The notes under the pieces: generated by a model | What the model saw: only the letters and a program-made list of their open reading frames with translations | Told to the model about the DNA's origin: nothing | Database searches by the model: none | Made by a program: the position numbers and the translations under genes | In this document: positions 9,101 to 16,293 of the stretch, one piece after another | How the letters are laid out: each line of letters opens with the position of its first letter | Numbering within the stretch: the first letter of the stretch is position 1 | Origin: CAYLZW01 sp964388085 | Lineage (GTDB): Bacteria; Myxococcota; UBA727; CAYLZW01 | DNA: 19,265 bases | Direction of reading: 5' to 3' | NCBI GenBank assembly: GCA_964388085.1 | Contig: CAYLZW010000092.1 | Coordinates: 1 to 19,265 of the forward strand

Positions 9101-9706
9101 CGAGATCTCGCTGGTCACGTCGGAGACGCGCTCGAGGTTGTGCCGCGTGGCGTCCATCTTGCGCTCGGCCGCCTGGCGCCGGGCCTTGTACTTCGTGATG
9201 CCGGCGGCCTCTTCGATGATGCGCCGGCGGTCCTCGGCCTTGGCCTTCACGAGCGTGGACACCTGGCCCTGCTCGATGATGCTGAAGCCCTTGGTGCCGA
9301 GGCCGGTGCCGAGGAAGAGGTCGGTGATGTCCTTCAGGCGGCAGGCGGTCTTGTTGATGAAGTAGTCGCTGTTGCCGTCGCGGTAGAGCCGCCGGGTGAC
9401 CTCGATGAACGGGTAGCCCGAGTACTCCATGGGCACGTTGGCGCCGTCGTTCTCGAAGGTGACCGTCACCTCCGCCATGCCGGTCGGGCCGCGCTTCTCG
9501 GAGCCGTTGAAGATGACGTCCTGCATGGAGGCGCCGCGCAGGTGCTTGGCGCTCATCTCGCCCATGACCCAGCGCAGCGCGTCGACGACGTTCGACTTGC
9601 CGCAGCCGTTCGGCCCCACCACGCCCGTGATGCCCTTGCCGAAGCGCATGGACACGCGGTCCGCGAACGACTTGAAGCCCTGGATGTCCAGCTTGTGGAT
9701 GCGCAT
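6152..9706 (-). CDS. smc: Chromosome segregation ATPase SMC
   Basis: 1184 aa, the normal length for bacterial SMC, which with ScpA/ScpB forms the condensin complex that compacts and segregates the chromosome. Start at 9706 (MRIHKLDIQGFKSFAD) is the canonical SMC N terminus; an in-frame upstream extension has no family character. Walker A is GPNGCGKS at 31-38. Two long heptad-rich coiled coils (about 170-500 and 675-1010) flank a hinge at about 505-670 (from GGVRAL to GSESE). The ABC signature is SGGEQ at about 1092-1096, Walker B is FCLLDEVD at about 1115-1122, and the D-loop is APLDESN. Everything needed for head engagement is present. No scpA/scpB is in the window. No clear Shine-Dalgarno motif is seen before the start. 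The 3' end forms one arm of an inverted repeat. Confidence 0.97.
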   Translation of the reverse strand: MRIHKLDIQGFKSFADRVSMRFGKGITGVVGPNGCGKSNVVDALRWVMGEMSAKHLRGASMQDVIFNGSEKRGPTGMAEVTVTFENDGANVPMEYSGYPFIEVTRRLYRDGNSDYFINKTACRLKDITDLFLGTGLGTKGFSIIEQGQVSTLVKAKAEDRRRIIEEAAGITKYKARRQAAERKMDATRHNLERVSDVTSEISRRLGTLRRQAKKAERYKELKGEIRQIELRQAALSFLELSTALSFDREHATTEREDLTGHEAKVAELELRIETERLALLDDDAKLAKAQARLYELDNGISLAEQTSEHATTSIDVGKKREVQAREEIGGLREALGFIAAQREDLSKGTEELEEEAAGHEQALADAQAVVEELTRKRQERAYAIEALRARMLAAVTRAAEAKGEVESLSSKRDQLSERLGTLSTELDELQRQLAEREERIEVLTEERAQAERLRGQAEEERTRTLQELEARKKALVELSRRVDEQRAVAGEKRSMLKSLEEIAASYERSPGGVRALMQREDNPARGVVGLLADLFEAPASVEEAVEALLGARLQTVVVDSPEAARDALSYLHDSEQGRVEVLVKSALPSSSSVAIGLSGARRIFDEVTVPDWHRIVVESVLGRAYVTDSLEQALSLWPAAIAAGATLVTARGDVLSPDGSVRGGSESEADSGLLRQKRQIRELSEQAAVEEEKLTTLLEERDEATRQVGALTAKADELSQEVHRLQLVEVEKKQELSRAQDDRSRLSLRKDEISAARVKGDDDARVIAEQLELRFGQRSAAEDEKAAAEEELALATGSERALDEELAAAGERATQLKIRAAAHRERRENLKQSLEHHERNEKDVQSRLERLTQQVKDTLEEREQLEKAIVEAKGRIEALLSERNLVKEALERDRAAYDVAATTVRELEHEARACRHKVDEARTRLNQLSIRLRERELELEALSSRTETAYGVRPRDVVYDYHLLPLPDAKSVDKVKDLRRQVESMGEINLTAIEESHELERRYDFLKGQSDDLTHALTQLEKAIVKINRTTKKRFLEAFEAINDNFQKVFPRLFRGGKAWLALTDPSDLLGTGVEIYAQPPGKKLSSVALMSGGEQALTAVSLIFSIFLIKPSPFCLLDEVDAPLDESNVSRFNEMVKDVSNISQFIVITHNKRTMEMADQLYGVTMEEPGISKMVNVRMSAEA

Positions 9707-9976
9707 GAGTCGGTGGTGCCTGGGCCACCCTCGACGAGGGCGGCGGGAGCGGGGCCGGAACGAGGTAGCACAGGGTGCACGACCTCGGAACGTCCACGGA
9801 CCCCGTCGTCCCGGATTTTGCAGACCTCGGGCCAAATCGAGATTGGCGCGACAAGTGGCTTGAATTGCCCAGGAAACAGCCCCCCGGAGCTGCCGTCACT
9901 GCGGTCCTGCCAAGGTGGGGTCGTTGCCGCTGCGCGCCCGGCGAAGAAGCCGAGCAGGCTCCCGCGCCGCCAGCGC
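9707..9976 (-). other. Intergenic region upstream of smc
   Basis: This 270-bp gap between the MYXO-CTERM lipoprotein and smc is the likely home of the smc promoter. An AT-richer patch at about 9810-9870 stands out from the GC-rich surroundings and includes the imperfect palindrome CCAAATCGAGATTGG (9832-9846). I could not find a -35/-10 pair with good spacing, and I see no supported gene on either strand. Confidence 0.3.
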
Positions 9977-11071
9977 TCAGCGATGGCGTGACCTCGCGCC
10001 AAGGAGCACGATGCCGAGCAGCCAGAGGGGCGCCATCGCGGCGCGGCCCCCGCCCGTCTGCCCGCACGCGGCCGTAATGCTCGTGACGCTCGGATCGGCG
10101 GCGCCGCCCTCGATGGTCGTCGTCACCTCGAGCTCCCCAAGGCTGGCGACGGCGACGCTGTCGTCGGACGCGGCCGGCGCGAAGCGCAGCGTGTCGCCGC
10201 TGCCCTCGACCTCGACGTCGTCCACGCGCCACGCGACCGGGGCGCCGAACACGGGCTCGTCGCCCGCGAGCACGTGCAGCGGCAAGAAGCTCGCTCCGGA
10301 CACGATCTCCTCGTCGACGATCGCTTCGGCCGCGAGCGACGTGATCTCGTCGATCCCGGTCGGCACGACCGTGAGCGTGAGGGAGGCCTCGCCGGCGCTG
10401 AGCTCCACGTCGGTCGCCTGGCTGACGCCGGTGGGGACGCTGAGGACGACGGCGGAGCGTGGCGAGCTGCAGCCCTCGAGCGCGCAGCCGCCGGCCGGTC
10501 GCGCGCTCACCCGATCGTCTTCGGCGGCCCCCTCGACCGCGTGCGTGCCGAAGATCTCCTCGCCGTCCGCCAAGAGCGTCGTGCGAAAGCCAGCGCTACC
10601 GCCCGAGAAGACGCGCACGCTCGCGACGTCGACCTCCGGCAGCGCGAACCCCTCGCGCTCCGGCGCGGTCACCGCGATCTCGAGGCTGTCGGCGTCTTTG
10701 ACGGTGATCTCGCGCTCGCCCACGAGCTGTCCGCCGGCGTCGAGCAGCCCGACCGTGCCGGTGCCCGCGGAGCGGGTGGCCAGCGGGATCTGAATGACGC
10801 CGTCGATCACCTCGCTGATCTCGCTGTCGTCGAGCTGGACCACCGAGCCCGACGTCACCGCGCCGCCGTGCTGGTCGATGGCAAAGAACGCATCCGCCGA
10901 GCGCACCCGCAGCGTGAAGCGGGCGTTGGACGCGTACACGTGCAGCGACTCGGGCGCCTCCTCGAGCGGACCGTCGTAGACCTCGACGTCATCGAAGAAC
11001 ACCAGCCGCTCCCCGCAGGAGCAAGCCGAGAGCGCCAGCAGGGCGACGGGGAGGAGCAGACGAGCGCGCAT
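9977..11071 (-). CDS. Secreted lipoprotein with Ig-like character and MYXO-CTERM-like C-terminal tail
   Basis: 364 aa. Start at 11071 is supported by GGAGG with 6-nt spacing and by the signal that follows (MRARLLLPVALLALSAC, lipobox Cys17); the reading frame upstream is Arg-rich noise. The body (about 30-330) is rich in beta-strand-forming, acidic segments with regular Val/Thr/Ser patterns, consistent with Ig-like or cadherin-like domains, though no family is recognised. One internal Cys pair lies near GGCALEGCSS. The C terminus reads CGQTGGG (Cys336), a hydrophobic stretch MAPLWLLGIVLLGA, then RSRHR. This Cys, helix, Arg-cluster order is that of the MYXO-CTERM surface-sorting signal. Function unknown; probably cell-envelope or surface displayed. 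It lies 77 bp downstream of the ATP-grasp gene on the same strand and may or may not share its transcript. Confidence 0.72.
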   Translation of the reverse strand: MRARLLLPVALLALSACSCGERLVFFDDVEVYDGPLEEAPESLHVYASNARFTLRVRSADAFFAIDQHGGAVTSGSVVQLDDSEISEVIDGVIQIPLATRSAGTGTVGLLDAGGQLVGEREITVKDADSLEIAVTAPEREGFALPEVDVASVRVFSGGSAGFRTTLLADGEEIFGTHAVEGAAEDDRVSARPAGGCALEGCSSPRSAVVLSVPTGVSQATDVELSAGEASLTLTVVPTGIDEITSLAAEAIVDEEIVSGASFLPLHVLAGDEPVFGAPVAWRVDDVEVEGSGDTLRFAPAASDDSVAVASLGELEVTTTIEGGAADPSVTSITAACGQTGGGRAAMAPLWLLGIVLLGARSRHR

Positions 11072-11148
11072 GGGCGTCCTCCGGGGTGAGGGCCGACGAT
11101 ACCCTGTTCGCTTGCTCGCGTACGCCGCCCTACGCTGGCCAACGCGCG

Positions 11149-12495
11149 TCAGCCGACGAACGCGAGCGGCACGATGCCGCCGCCTCGGTGGACGTTCACG
11201 ACGACATCCGTCGAGGCCCGGGCGAAGCCGCCGCTGAAGCGGCCGCCGTGGCACCAGAGGCTGACGCACAGCCAGCGCTCCTCGACGTCGCCGGAAGGAG
11301 CCGCCGCCGGCGCGTCGTCGAGCGGGCTGAGGCGCACGCGCGGCAGCTCCTGGCGCTCCTGCAGCACGAAGGGCCGCGTGCTCCCCGCGGCCAGCGCGTC
11401 ATCGAGCGCGGTCTGCCAGCGCCACTCGCTCACGCTGTCTCCGACGACGACGCCCACGCCACCGTAGCCATCGGCTGGCTTGAGCACGAGGCGCTCCCGC
11501 TTCGCGCGCGCCTCCGGCAGCGCTTGCTCGTCGAGGACGCGCGTCCACGGCAGGTGCGCGCGGACGGCGGCGAGGGCCGAGACATCGCCGGCGAGCAGCT
11601 CGTCCGCGGCCCCCGACGAGAGCAGCGCCAGCGCGCGCTTGTCGTCGAGCAGCGCGTCCCGGAAGGGCGGCAGCACGAGGGTCTCTCCGGCGGCCAGGTG
11701 GGCGCGCAGCCGCGCTGTCTCGGACAAAAAAGGCTCGCTGACGAGCTCGTCCACGGTGTCGCGCACGATCACGTCCGCGCGCGACGCAGCGACGAACAGG
11801 CCCTCGGCGCGCACCTCGATGTCGCGCGGATCGACGACGACAGCACGCGTGCCAAAGCGCCGGTACAGCGCCGCCATGGCCTCGTGATCGGAGCGCACGA
11901 ACGAGTCGCGGGCGCAGGCGAACGCGACCAAGGGATCGGCCGGGGGCTCGGCGCCGGCGTCGAGCGAGCTCTCGAGCGCGGCCAGCGTCATGCGGCGGTG
12001 GGCCTCCAGCAGCGACGGGGAGCGGAGGCGCCAGCCGCTGGCGGTCGCGATGGGGGAGAGGCACTCGGAGAGGCCGTCCCACAGGCGATCGCTCCACCCC
12101 GCCCCCGAGGCGTCACCGGCCTGCACCTCGAGCACCTTCATCGCGAGCGGACGCGCGGGATCGAGCGCGACGTCGAAGCGACAGGCCACCGCCGCGCCCT
12201 CCCGAGCCGTGCGCAGGGCCAGCGGCTCCACGCCGGGCGGCAGCGAGAGCTGATCTCGAAAGCGAGCGTCGTCGAACCATGCGCGCTGGACGCACAGGAG
12301 CGCGCGTCGCAGCCCCTCCACCGCGCGCGCGAGCGGCTCCGCGTGCTCCTCGTCGAGCAGCGCGGGCGTGAGGAAGGTCCGCACACGCTCCATGCCGTAG
12401 CGTCGTCGACGTTCGGCGAGCACGCGCTGCCAGACGTCCGCGTTCGCGTGCGCGGCGGTGAAGAAGGCGCGCTCGGCGGCGGCCGCGCGCTTCAT
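11149..12495 (-). CDS. ATP-grasp-like (circularly permuted type) peptide/amide ligase, second copy in operon
   Basis: 448 aa. The start overlaps the previous gene's stop as ATGA at 12492-12495, with no clear ribosome-binding site, so translation is probably coupled. The C-terminal third looks like an ATP-grasp nucleotide site: LVLKPADGYGGVGVVVGD (Lys339, Gly-rich loop 343-348), then FVLQERQ (376-382) as the adenine-hinge strand. It resembles circularly permuted ATP-grasp proteins of the glutathionylspermidine-synthase type, where the ATP-binding Lys comes late. Upstream EVQAGDASGAG (123-133) and ADVIVRDT (240-247) fit the preceding acidic and Arg positions. The C terminus (GGRFSGGFARAS..VNVHRGGG) mirrors that of the gene at 16294-17718, so the two are paralogues. 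ATP-grasp ligases join a carboxylate to an amine through an acyl-phosphate. The substrate here is unknown; the peptide or scaffold of this operon is an inference. Confidence 0.68.
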   Translation of the reverse strand: MKRAAAAERAFFTAAHANADVWQRVLAERRRRYGMERVRTFLTPALLDEEHAEPLARAVEGLRRALLCVQRAWFDDARFRDQLSLPPGVEPLALRTAREGAAVACRFDVALDPARPLAMKVLEVQAGDASGAGWSDRLWDGLSECLSPIATASGWRLRSPSLLEAHRRMTLAALESSLDAGAEPPADPLVAFACARDSFVRSDHEAMAALYRRFGTRAVVVDPRDIEVRAEGLFVAASRADVIVRDTVDELVSEPFLSETARLRAHLAAGETLVLPPFRDALLDDKRALALLSSGAADELLAGDVSALAAVRAHLPWTRVLDEQALPEARAKRERLVLKPADGYGGVGVVVGDSVSEWRWQTALDDALAAGSTRPFVLQERQELPRVRLSPLDDAPAAAPSGDVEERWLCVSLWCHGGRFSGGFARASTDVVVNVHRGGGIVPLAFVG

Positions 12496-13712
12496 GCGGG
12501 CACAGCGTCGTGCGGCGCGAGCAGGCGCGCGGCCAGCCGCCGGACCTGCGCGTCCTCGTGCGCGGCCGTCACGCACACGCGGAGCTGCGGCTCATCGCGG
12601 GGCACGACCGGGAACAGCGCCACCGAGACGAAGTAGCCCGAATCGATCAGGCGCTCACCGACGTCGATGGCCTCGTCGGCGCTGCCCATGGGGATCATGC
12701 GAATGGGGCTGAAGGGCAGGCCGGGGCGTCCGAGCGCGTCATCGAAGGTCTGCACTCGCTCTCGTAGCGTCCGCTGCAGGCGCGCGACGTCACCGCGCTC
12801 GTGCAGGTCGAGGGAGGCGAGCGCCGCCGCCACGATGGAGAAGTCGAGCGGCGCCGAGAACGCGTAGGTCTGCCCGAAGCTGCGCAGCAGCCGCTCCTGC
12901 CGCTCGCTGCCGAGCAGCACGCCGCCGCCGTTGGTGCCGAAGCCCTTCGAGAGCGAATACGCGACGACGACGTTCTCCGGCACACGCCCGCCCGCGGCCG
13001 CGATCGCGTAGCCCTCACCGCGCTCACCGAAGATGGACGTCCCGTGCGCGTCGTCGATGTAGAGCGAGAAGCCGAGCTCGCCGGACAGCCGCAGCAACTC
13101 CGGGAGCGGACAGAGCCCGCCCATGGAGTAGACGCCGTCCGCGACGTAGACAGCCTCGAGGCCGCGAGCGTGCGCCTCCTTCACCTCACGGGCGAGCGCG
13201 TCGAGGTCGTTGTGCGGGATGGTGCTGACCTCCGCCTCCTCGGCCAGGATCGGCTTCAAGCACTGCATGGACGCGTGCGCGAAGCGATCGAACACGAGGC
13301 GCACCCCGCGGCGAGGGCGCTCGGGCAGCAGGGCGCCGGCAGCGACGAGCGGCAGCGCGGACATGTGCGCGCTCGTGACGGAGGGGAAGGTCACCGCCCG
13401 GCCGCCGAAGTGCCTCGACAGGCGCGCCTCGAGGTCGGCGTTCGGCCCGATGGTGAAGCGCGTGCGCGCGCAGCACAGGTGCACGCCCCACTCGTCGAGC
13501 ACGGCCTTCGCTGCCGCGATGACCTCGGGGTGCTGATCGAGGCCGAGGTACGAGCAGCCCACGAACTCGAGCACCTCTCGTCCGTCGGGCAGCGTGACGT
13601 GCTTTCCTCGTCGTCCGCGCAGGCTAACGCGCATGAGGCCCCGTCGCTCCGCCTCGTCGTAGGCGGGCCGCGCGTGCTCGATCACGTGCTGGAGCGATCG
13701 TCGGCGGCTCAT
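12492..13712 (-). CDS. Alpha-oxoamine-synthase-like PLP enzyme (AONS/KBL/CqsA fold)
   Basis: 406 aa, starting in an ATGA overlap with the LanB-like gene and ending in an ATGA overlap with the next. It has the full fold-type I alpha-oxoamine synthase motif set: FDRFAHASM (H146, PLP stacking), YIDDAHGTSIFG (D220 and H223), and SLSKGFGTNGGG (Lys256, the Schiff-base lysine). These align with H133, D204, H207 and K236 of E. coli BioF. The family condenses an amino acid with an acyl-thioester and loses CO2 (BioF, HemA, Kbl, Spt, CqsA). No biotin, heme or sphingolipid genes are near. The motif after the N-terminal domain reads CCARTRFTIGPN rather than the usual GSxxxxGT. The operon context suggests a role in tailoring or making a building block for the peptide product, which is inference. 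Confidence 0.8.
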   Translation of the reverse strand: MSRRRSLQHVIEHARPAYDEAERRGLMRVSLRGRRGKHVTLPDGREVLEFVGCSYLGLDQHPEVIAAAKAVLDEWGVHLCCARTRFTIGPNADLEARLSRHFGGRAVTFPSVTSAHMSALPLVAAGALLPERPRRGVRLVFDRFAHASMQCLKPILAEEAEVSTIPHNDLDALAREVKEAHARGLEAVYVADGVYSMGGLCPLPELLRLSGELGFSLYIDDAHGTSIFGERGEGYAIAAAGGRVPENVVVAYSLSKGFGTNGGGVLLGSERQERLLRSFGQTYAFSAPLDFSIVAAALASLDLHERGDVARLQRTLRERVQTFDDALGRPGLPFSPIRMIPMGSADEAIDVGERLIDSGYFVSVALFPVVPRDEPQLRVCVTAAHEDAQVRRLAARLLAPHDAVPA

Positions 13713-16291
13713 GCGGGGGCGTCCACGGCAGGTTCGAGAGGGATGGGTCGCCAAGCCACGGGATCCACCGCGACCATGCGCAGCTCTGCCACGTGGCGCC
13801 GGCCGGCGTCGTCCCGCAGCCACAGCTCGTCGAGCGAGGGCAGCGCCTCGGACAACGACAGGGTCTCGGCGCCGCGGCAGGCGCGGGCGAGCACGTCGAC
13901 CGAGAGAGGCGAGCGCAGGTCGACGAACACGGGCTTCGGCTCTCTCGGCACGCGCGCGAAGACCATCGGCGGCAGGTCGAGATCGCGTCGCAAGGCTCGT
14001 GCGGCCACGAAGCGCTCGGCGCCGCGGGTGTCGACGAGCGGCGCGAAGGCGTCCTTCGGCAGCTCCCAGCCCTCGCGCTGCAAGACGGCGCCGCCGACCA
14101 GCACCCGCGGGCGGTGCGCGCCGCTCGTCGTCAGCTTCAGCTCCGTCGTGGCGTTGAGCTTCAGCACGCGCTCCAGGACCTGCAGCAGCTCCCCTCGCCA
14201 ACCCGTCGCGCGATCGCTGGCACGCAAGAAGCCGTCCTCGCGCACGACGTCGAGGTCTCCGAGGCGCAGCGGCGGTGTCCCGAGCCACGAGCGCCACGGC
14301 GCGCCGGTGTCGAAGTGCACGTCGCCGTCGCCGAGCAGGGAGTCCTGGGCACAGAGCGCGTAGCTGTCGTGCTGCAGCTCCACGATGAGCGAGGGCACGT
14401 CTCGTCGCTGCAGCGCCGCGAGCACACCCGGCCGCGGGCTCTGGGTCACCGCCTGCAGCACCGCGAGCGTGTTGATGCCGGCGTGCACCTCGCCAAGCAC
14501 GGGCGTGAAGCGGCCTTCGCGAAAGGCGTCCTCGCCGTCCGCGGCCAGCAGCACGTCGGGCGAGTGATGACGGGCGCTCGGAAACCCCGGCTGCGGTGCG
14601 TCGAAGGACTCGCGCATGCGCGCGGCGAACGTCCCTTCGTCGACGTGGACGCGGCTCCCGCTCAGCGGACCGAGCGCCTGGGTGAGCCGCCGCTGCACCT
14701 CGTGGCTCGCGCGGGTCAGGAAGGCCGGCCGCCCGTGCGCGAACAGCGGGATGAGCGCTCGATAGATCTCGACGAGCGGTACGCTCGCGCGACCATGGCG
14801 ACGGGTCTCGTAGAGGTTGGCGAGCAGCGCCTGAAAGCCGCGCGCCACCTCGTAGCTGAACCAGCGGGCGGCGCCGAGCACGGGCGTGAGCAGCGGGCTC
14901 AGCCGCTCGACGACGACGCCGCCGAAGGTGAGCTCTAGATCGCGCCGGCAGTTGAGCAGGAAGGGCGTGCGACAGGCGTACATCTCGCCGGGGCGTCGCT
15001 CCGGGGCCGTGCCCGTGACGGCCTGGAAGCAGGCGTTCGACGACGACACCGCCGCCTCGAGCGCGCCGGCCGGCTCGAGCGCCGCCCGCAGCGACGACGT
15101 CGCGCCGCAAAGCCGCGCCGCTCGCTCTCTCGCGCGCTGCACCGCGGGCACCTCGCCGGGCATGTCATGGAGCGCCATCAGCAGGGCCTGCTCGGGAGCG
15201 TCCGTGATCTGCACCGGCAGCGAGAAGCGGACGAGGCCCTGCCGGCGCAGGGACAACAAGCACGCGAGCGCGCGCTCTGCGCTGACCTGTGCGTTGACGT
15301 CGCCGTGCGCCGCGGCGCGGGCCGCGATGTCGAGGGCGCTGGTGCGCCCGTCCACGCGCTCGAGCAGCGAGCGCTCGAGCTCATCCAGCTCGCGCACGGC
15401 CAACAGCGAACGACCGACGCCGCTCAAGGCGCTGCCGCTCAGCCGCGCCGACGCCGCCAGCGACGGGAACAGATGCGGCAGCAGCTCCTCGTCGCTGAGC
15501 AGCGCGCGCGCGAGCGCGTCCACGGCCCAGGGCTCGAGCTGCACGGACGACGACGCGAGCAGACGTGCCCCCGGCCGTTGGCGCAGCGGCGTCGTGGCGT
15601 CGTCCAGCGTCGCCCACGCGACCGGACCGAAGAAGCCGACGGTGTCGTTCTTCGTCGCGTAGCGCTGCAGGTACGAGAGCGCGAGCAGCTCCCCTTTGCG
15701 CGTCTGGCTGGAGGTGTCGTCGAGCGAGCGCCGCTGCAGCGCCGCGAGCGCCCCCGACAGCGCGCTCGGGTTCTGCCACGCGAGCGCGCGTCGAAAGTCG
15801 TCCGCGCCAAGGAGCGCGCGGCAGGCACGCGCCCACTGCTTGCGTTCGTCGTCGAGCGCGTCGATCACCCGAGCGCTCGCCTGCCGAGCCCGAGCGCGGC
15901 GCTCGTCGAGCGCGGACGCCAACGAGGCGAGGGGCGCCGGCAGCGAAGGGTCCGCGGCGGGGCGCGCTCGTCGCACCTTCGTCAGCGCCCGGACCAGCGC
16001 GCGGCGGGCCTCCTCGTCGAGCGGCTGCCCTCTCAGCCGAGCGGCGGCGTCGAGAAAGCTCGCGCTCGCGAGGTCGGCGGCCCGGCGCTGGTCGAGCGCG
16101 TCCTCCGCCGCCGCGACCGCCCGCTCGGCGCGAAAGGGAGCCAGCCGGTCGGCCGAGAACCCCGCGCTGCGCACCTCGACGACGGACCACACCTGCCAGC
16201 CCTCCGCCAGCGGACGGTGCGGAGGCGCCTCGCCATCGGGCAGCGCACGAACCGGAAGCGTCGAGGAGGGCGCCCTGTCGGACGTTCGCAT
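13709..16291 (-). CDS. Small LanB-type protein: glutamylation/tRNA-dependent domain only (PEARL-like candidate)
   Basis: 860 aa; start at 16291 lies 2 nt after the stop of the ATP-grasp gene, and the stop overlaps the next start (ATGA). Lantibiotic dehydratase N-domain features are visible: WSVVEVRSAGFSADRL at about 35-50, and RYATKNDTVGFFGP at about 210-223, the family's most recognisable motif. The C terminus (LPPMVFARVPREPKPVFVDL..SPLSVDVLARAC) is where glutamylation domains of this family end, and only about 60 residues follow. The SpaB_C elimination domain of full-length LanB (about 1000 aa in total) is absent, and no separate gene for it is in the window. Small LanB proteins of this size include the peptide-aminoacyl-tRNA ligases (PEARLs), which add an amino acid from aminoacyl-tRNA to a peptide C terminus, as well as split dehydratases needing a partner. 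Which one applies is open; the Cys-free small protein upstream argues against a lanthipeptide. Confidence 0.82.
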   Translation of the reverse strand: MRTSDRAPSSTLPVRALPDGEAPPHRPLAEGWQVWSVVEVRSAGFSADRLAPFRAERAVAAAEDALDQRRAADLASASFLDAAARLRGQPLDEEARRALVRALTKVRRARPAADPSLPAPLASLASALDERRARARQASARVIDALDDERKQWARACRALLGADDFRRALAWQNPSALSGALAALQRRSLDDTSSQTRKGELLALSYLQRYATKNDTVGFFGPVAWATLDDATTPLRQRPGARLLASSSVQLEPWAVDALARALLSDEELLPHLFPSLAASARLSGSALSGVGRSLLAVRELDELERSLLERVDGRTSALDIAARAAAHGDVNAQVSAERALACLLSLRRQGLVRFSLPVQITDAPEQALLMALHDMPGEVPAVQRARERAARLCGATSSLRAALEPAGALEAAVSSSNACFQAVTGTAPERRPGEMYACRTPFLLNCRRDLELTFGGVVVERLSPLLTPVLGAARWFSYEVARGFQALLANLYETRRHGRASVPLVEIYRALIPLFAHGRPAFLTRASHEVQRRLTQALGPLSGSRVHVDEGTFAARMRESFDAPQPGFPSARHHSPDVLLAADGEDAFREGRFTPVLGEVHAGINTLAVLQAVTQSPRPGVLAALQRRDVPSLIVELQHDSYALCAQDSLLGDGDVHFDTGAPWRSWLGTPPLRLGDLDVVREDGFLRASDRATGWRGELLQVLERVLKLNATTELKLTTSGAHRPRVLVGGAVLQREGWELPKDAFAPLVDTRGAERFVAARALRRDLDLPPMVFARVPREPKPVFVDLRSPLSVDVLARACRGAETLSLSEALPSLDELWLRDDAGRRHVAELRMVAVDPVAWRPIPLEPAVDAPA

Positions 16292-16293
16292 GG

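Noticed and set aside
7991..9991. Plus-strand open frame antisense to smc
   Set aside because: Leu/Arg/Gly-rich mirror of coiled-coil codons with no signature.
7356..10232. Long minus-strand frame inside and upstream of smc
   Set aside because: Another frame of smc with low-complexity Arg/Gly-rich translation; SMC motifs are all in the called frame.
12492..13712. Calling the PLP enzyme bioF
   Set aside because: Active-site residues fit the whole alpha-oxoamine synthase family; there are no biotin genes nearby and the family motif around residue 82-91 is unusual.
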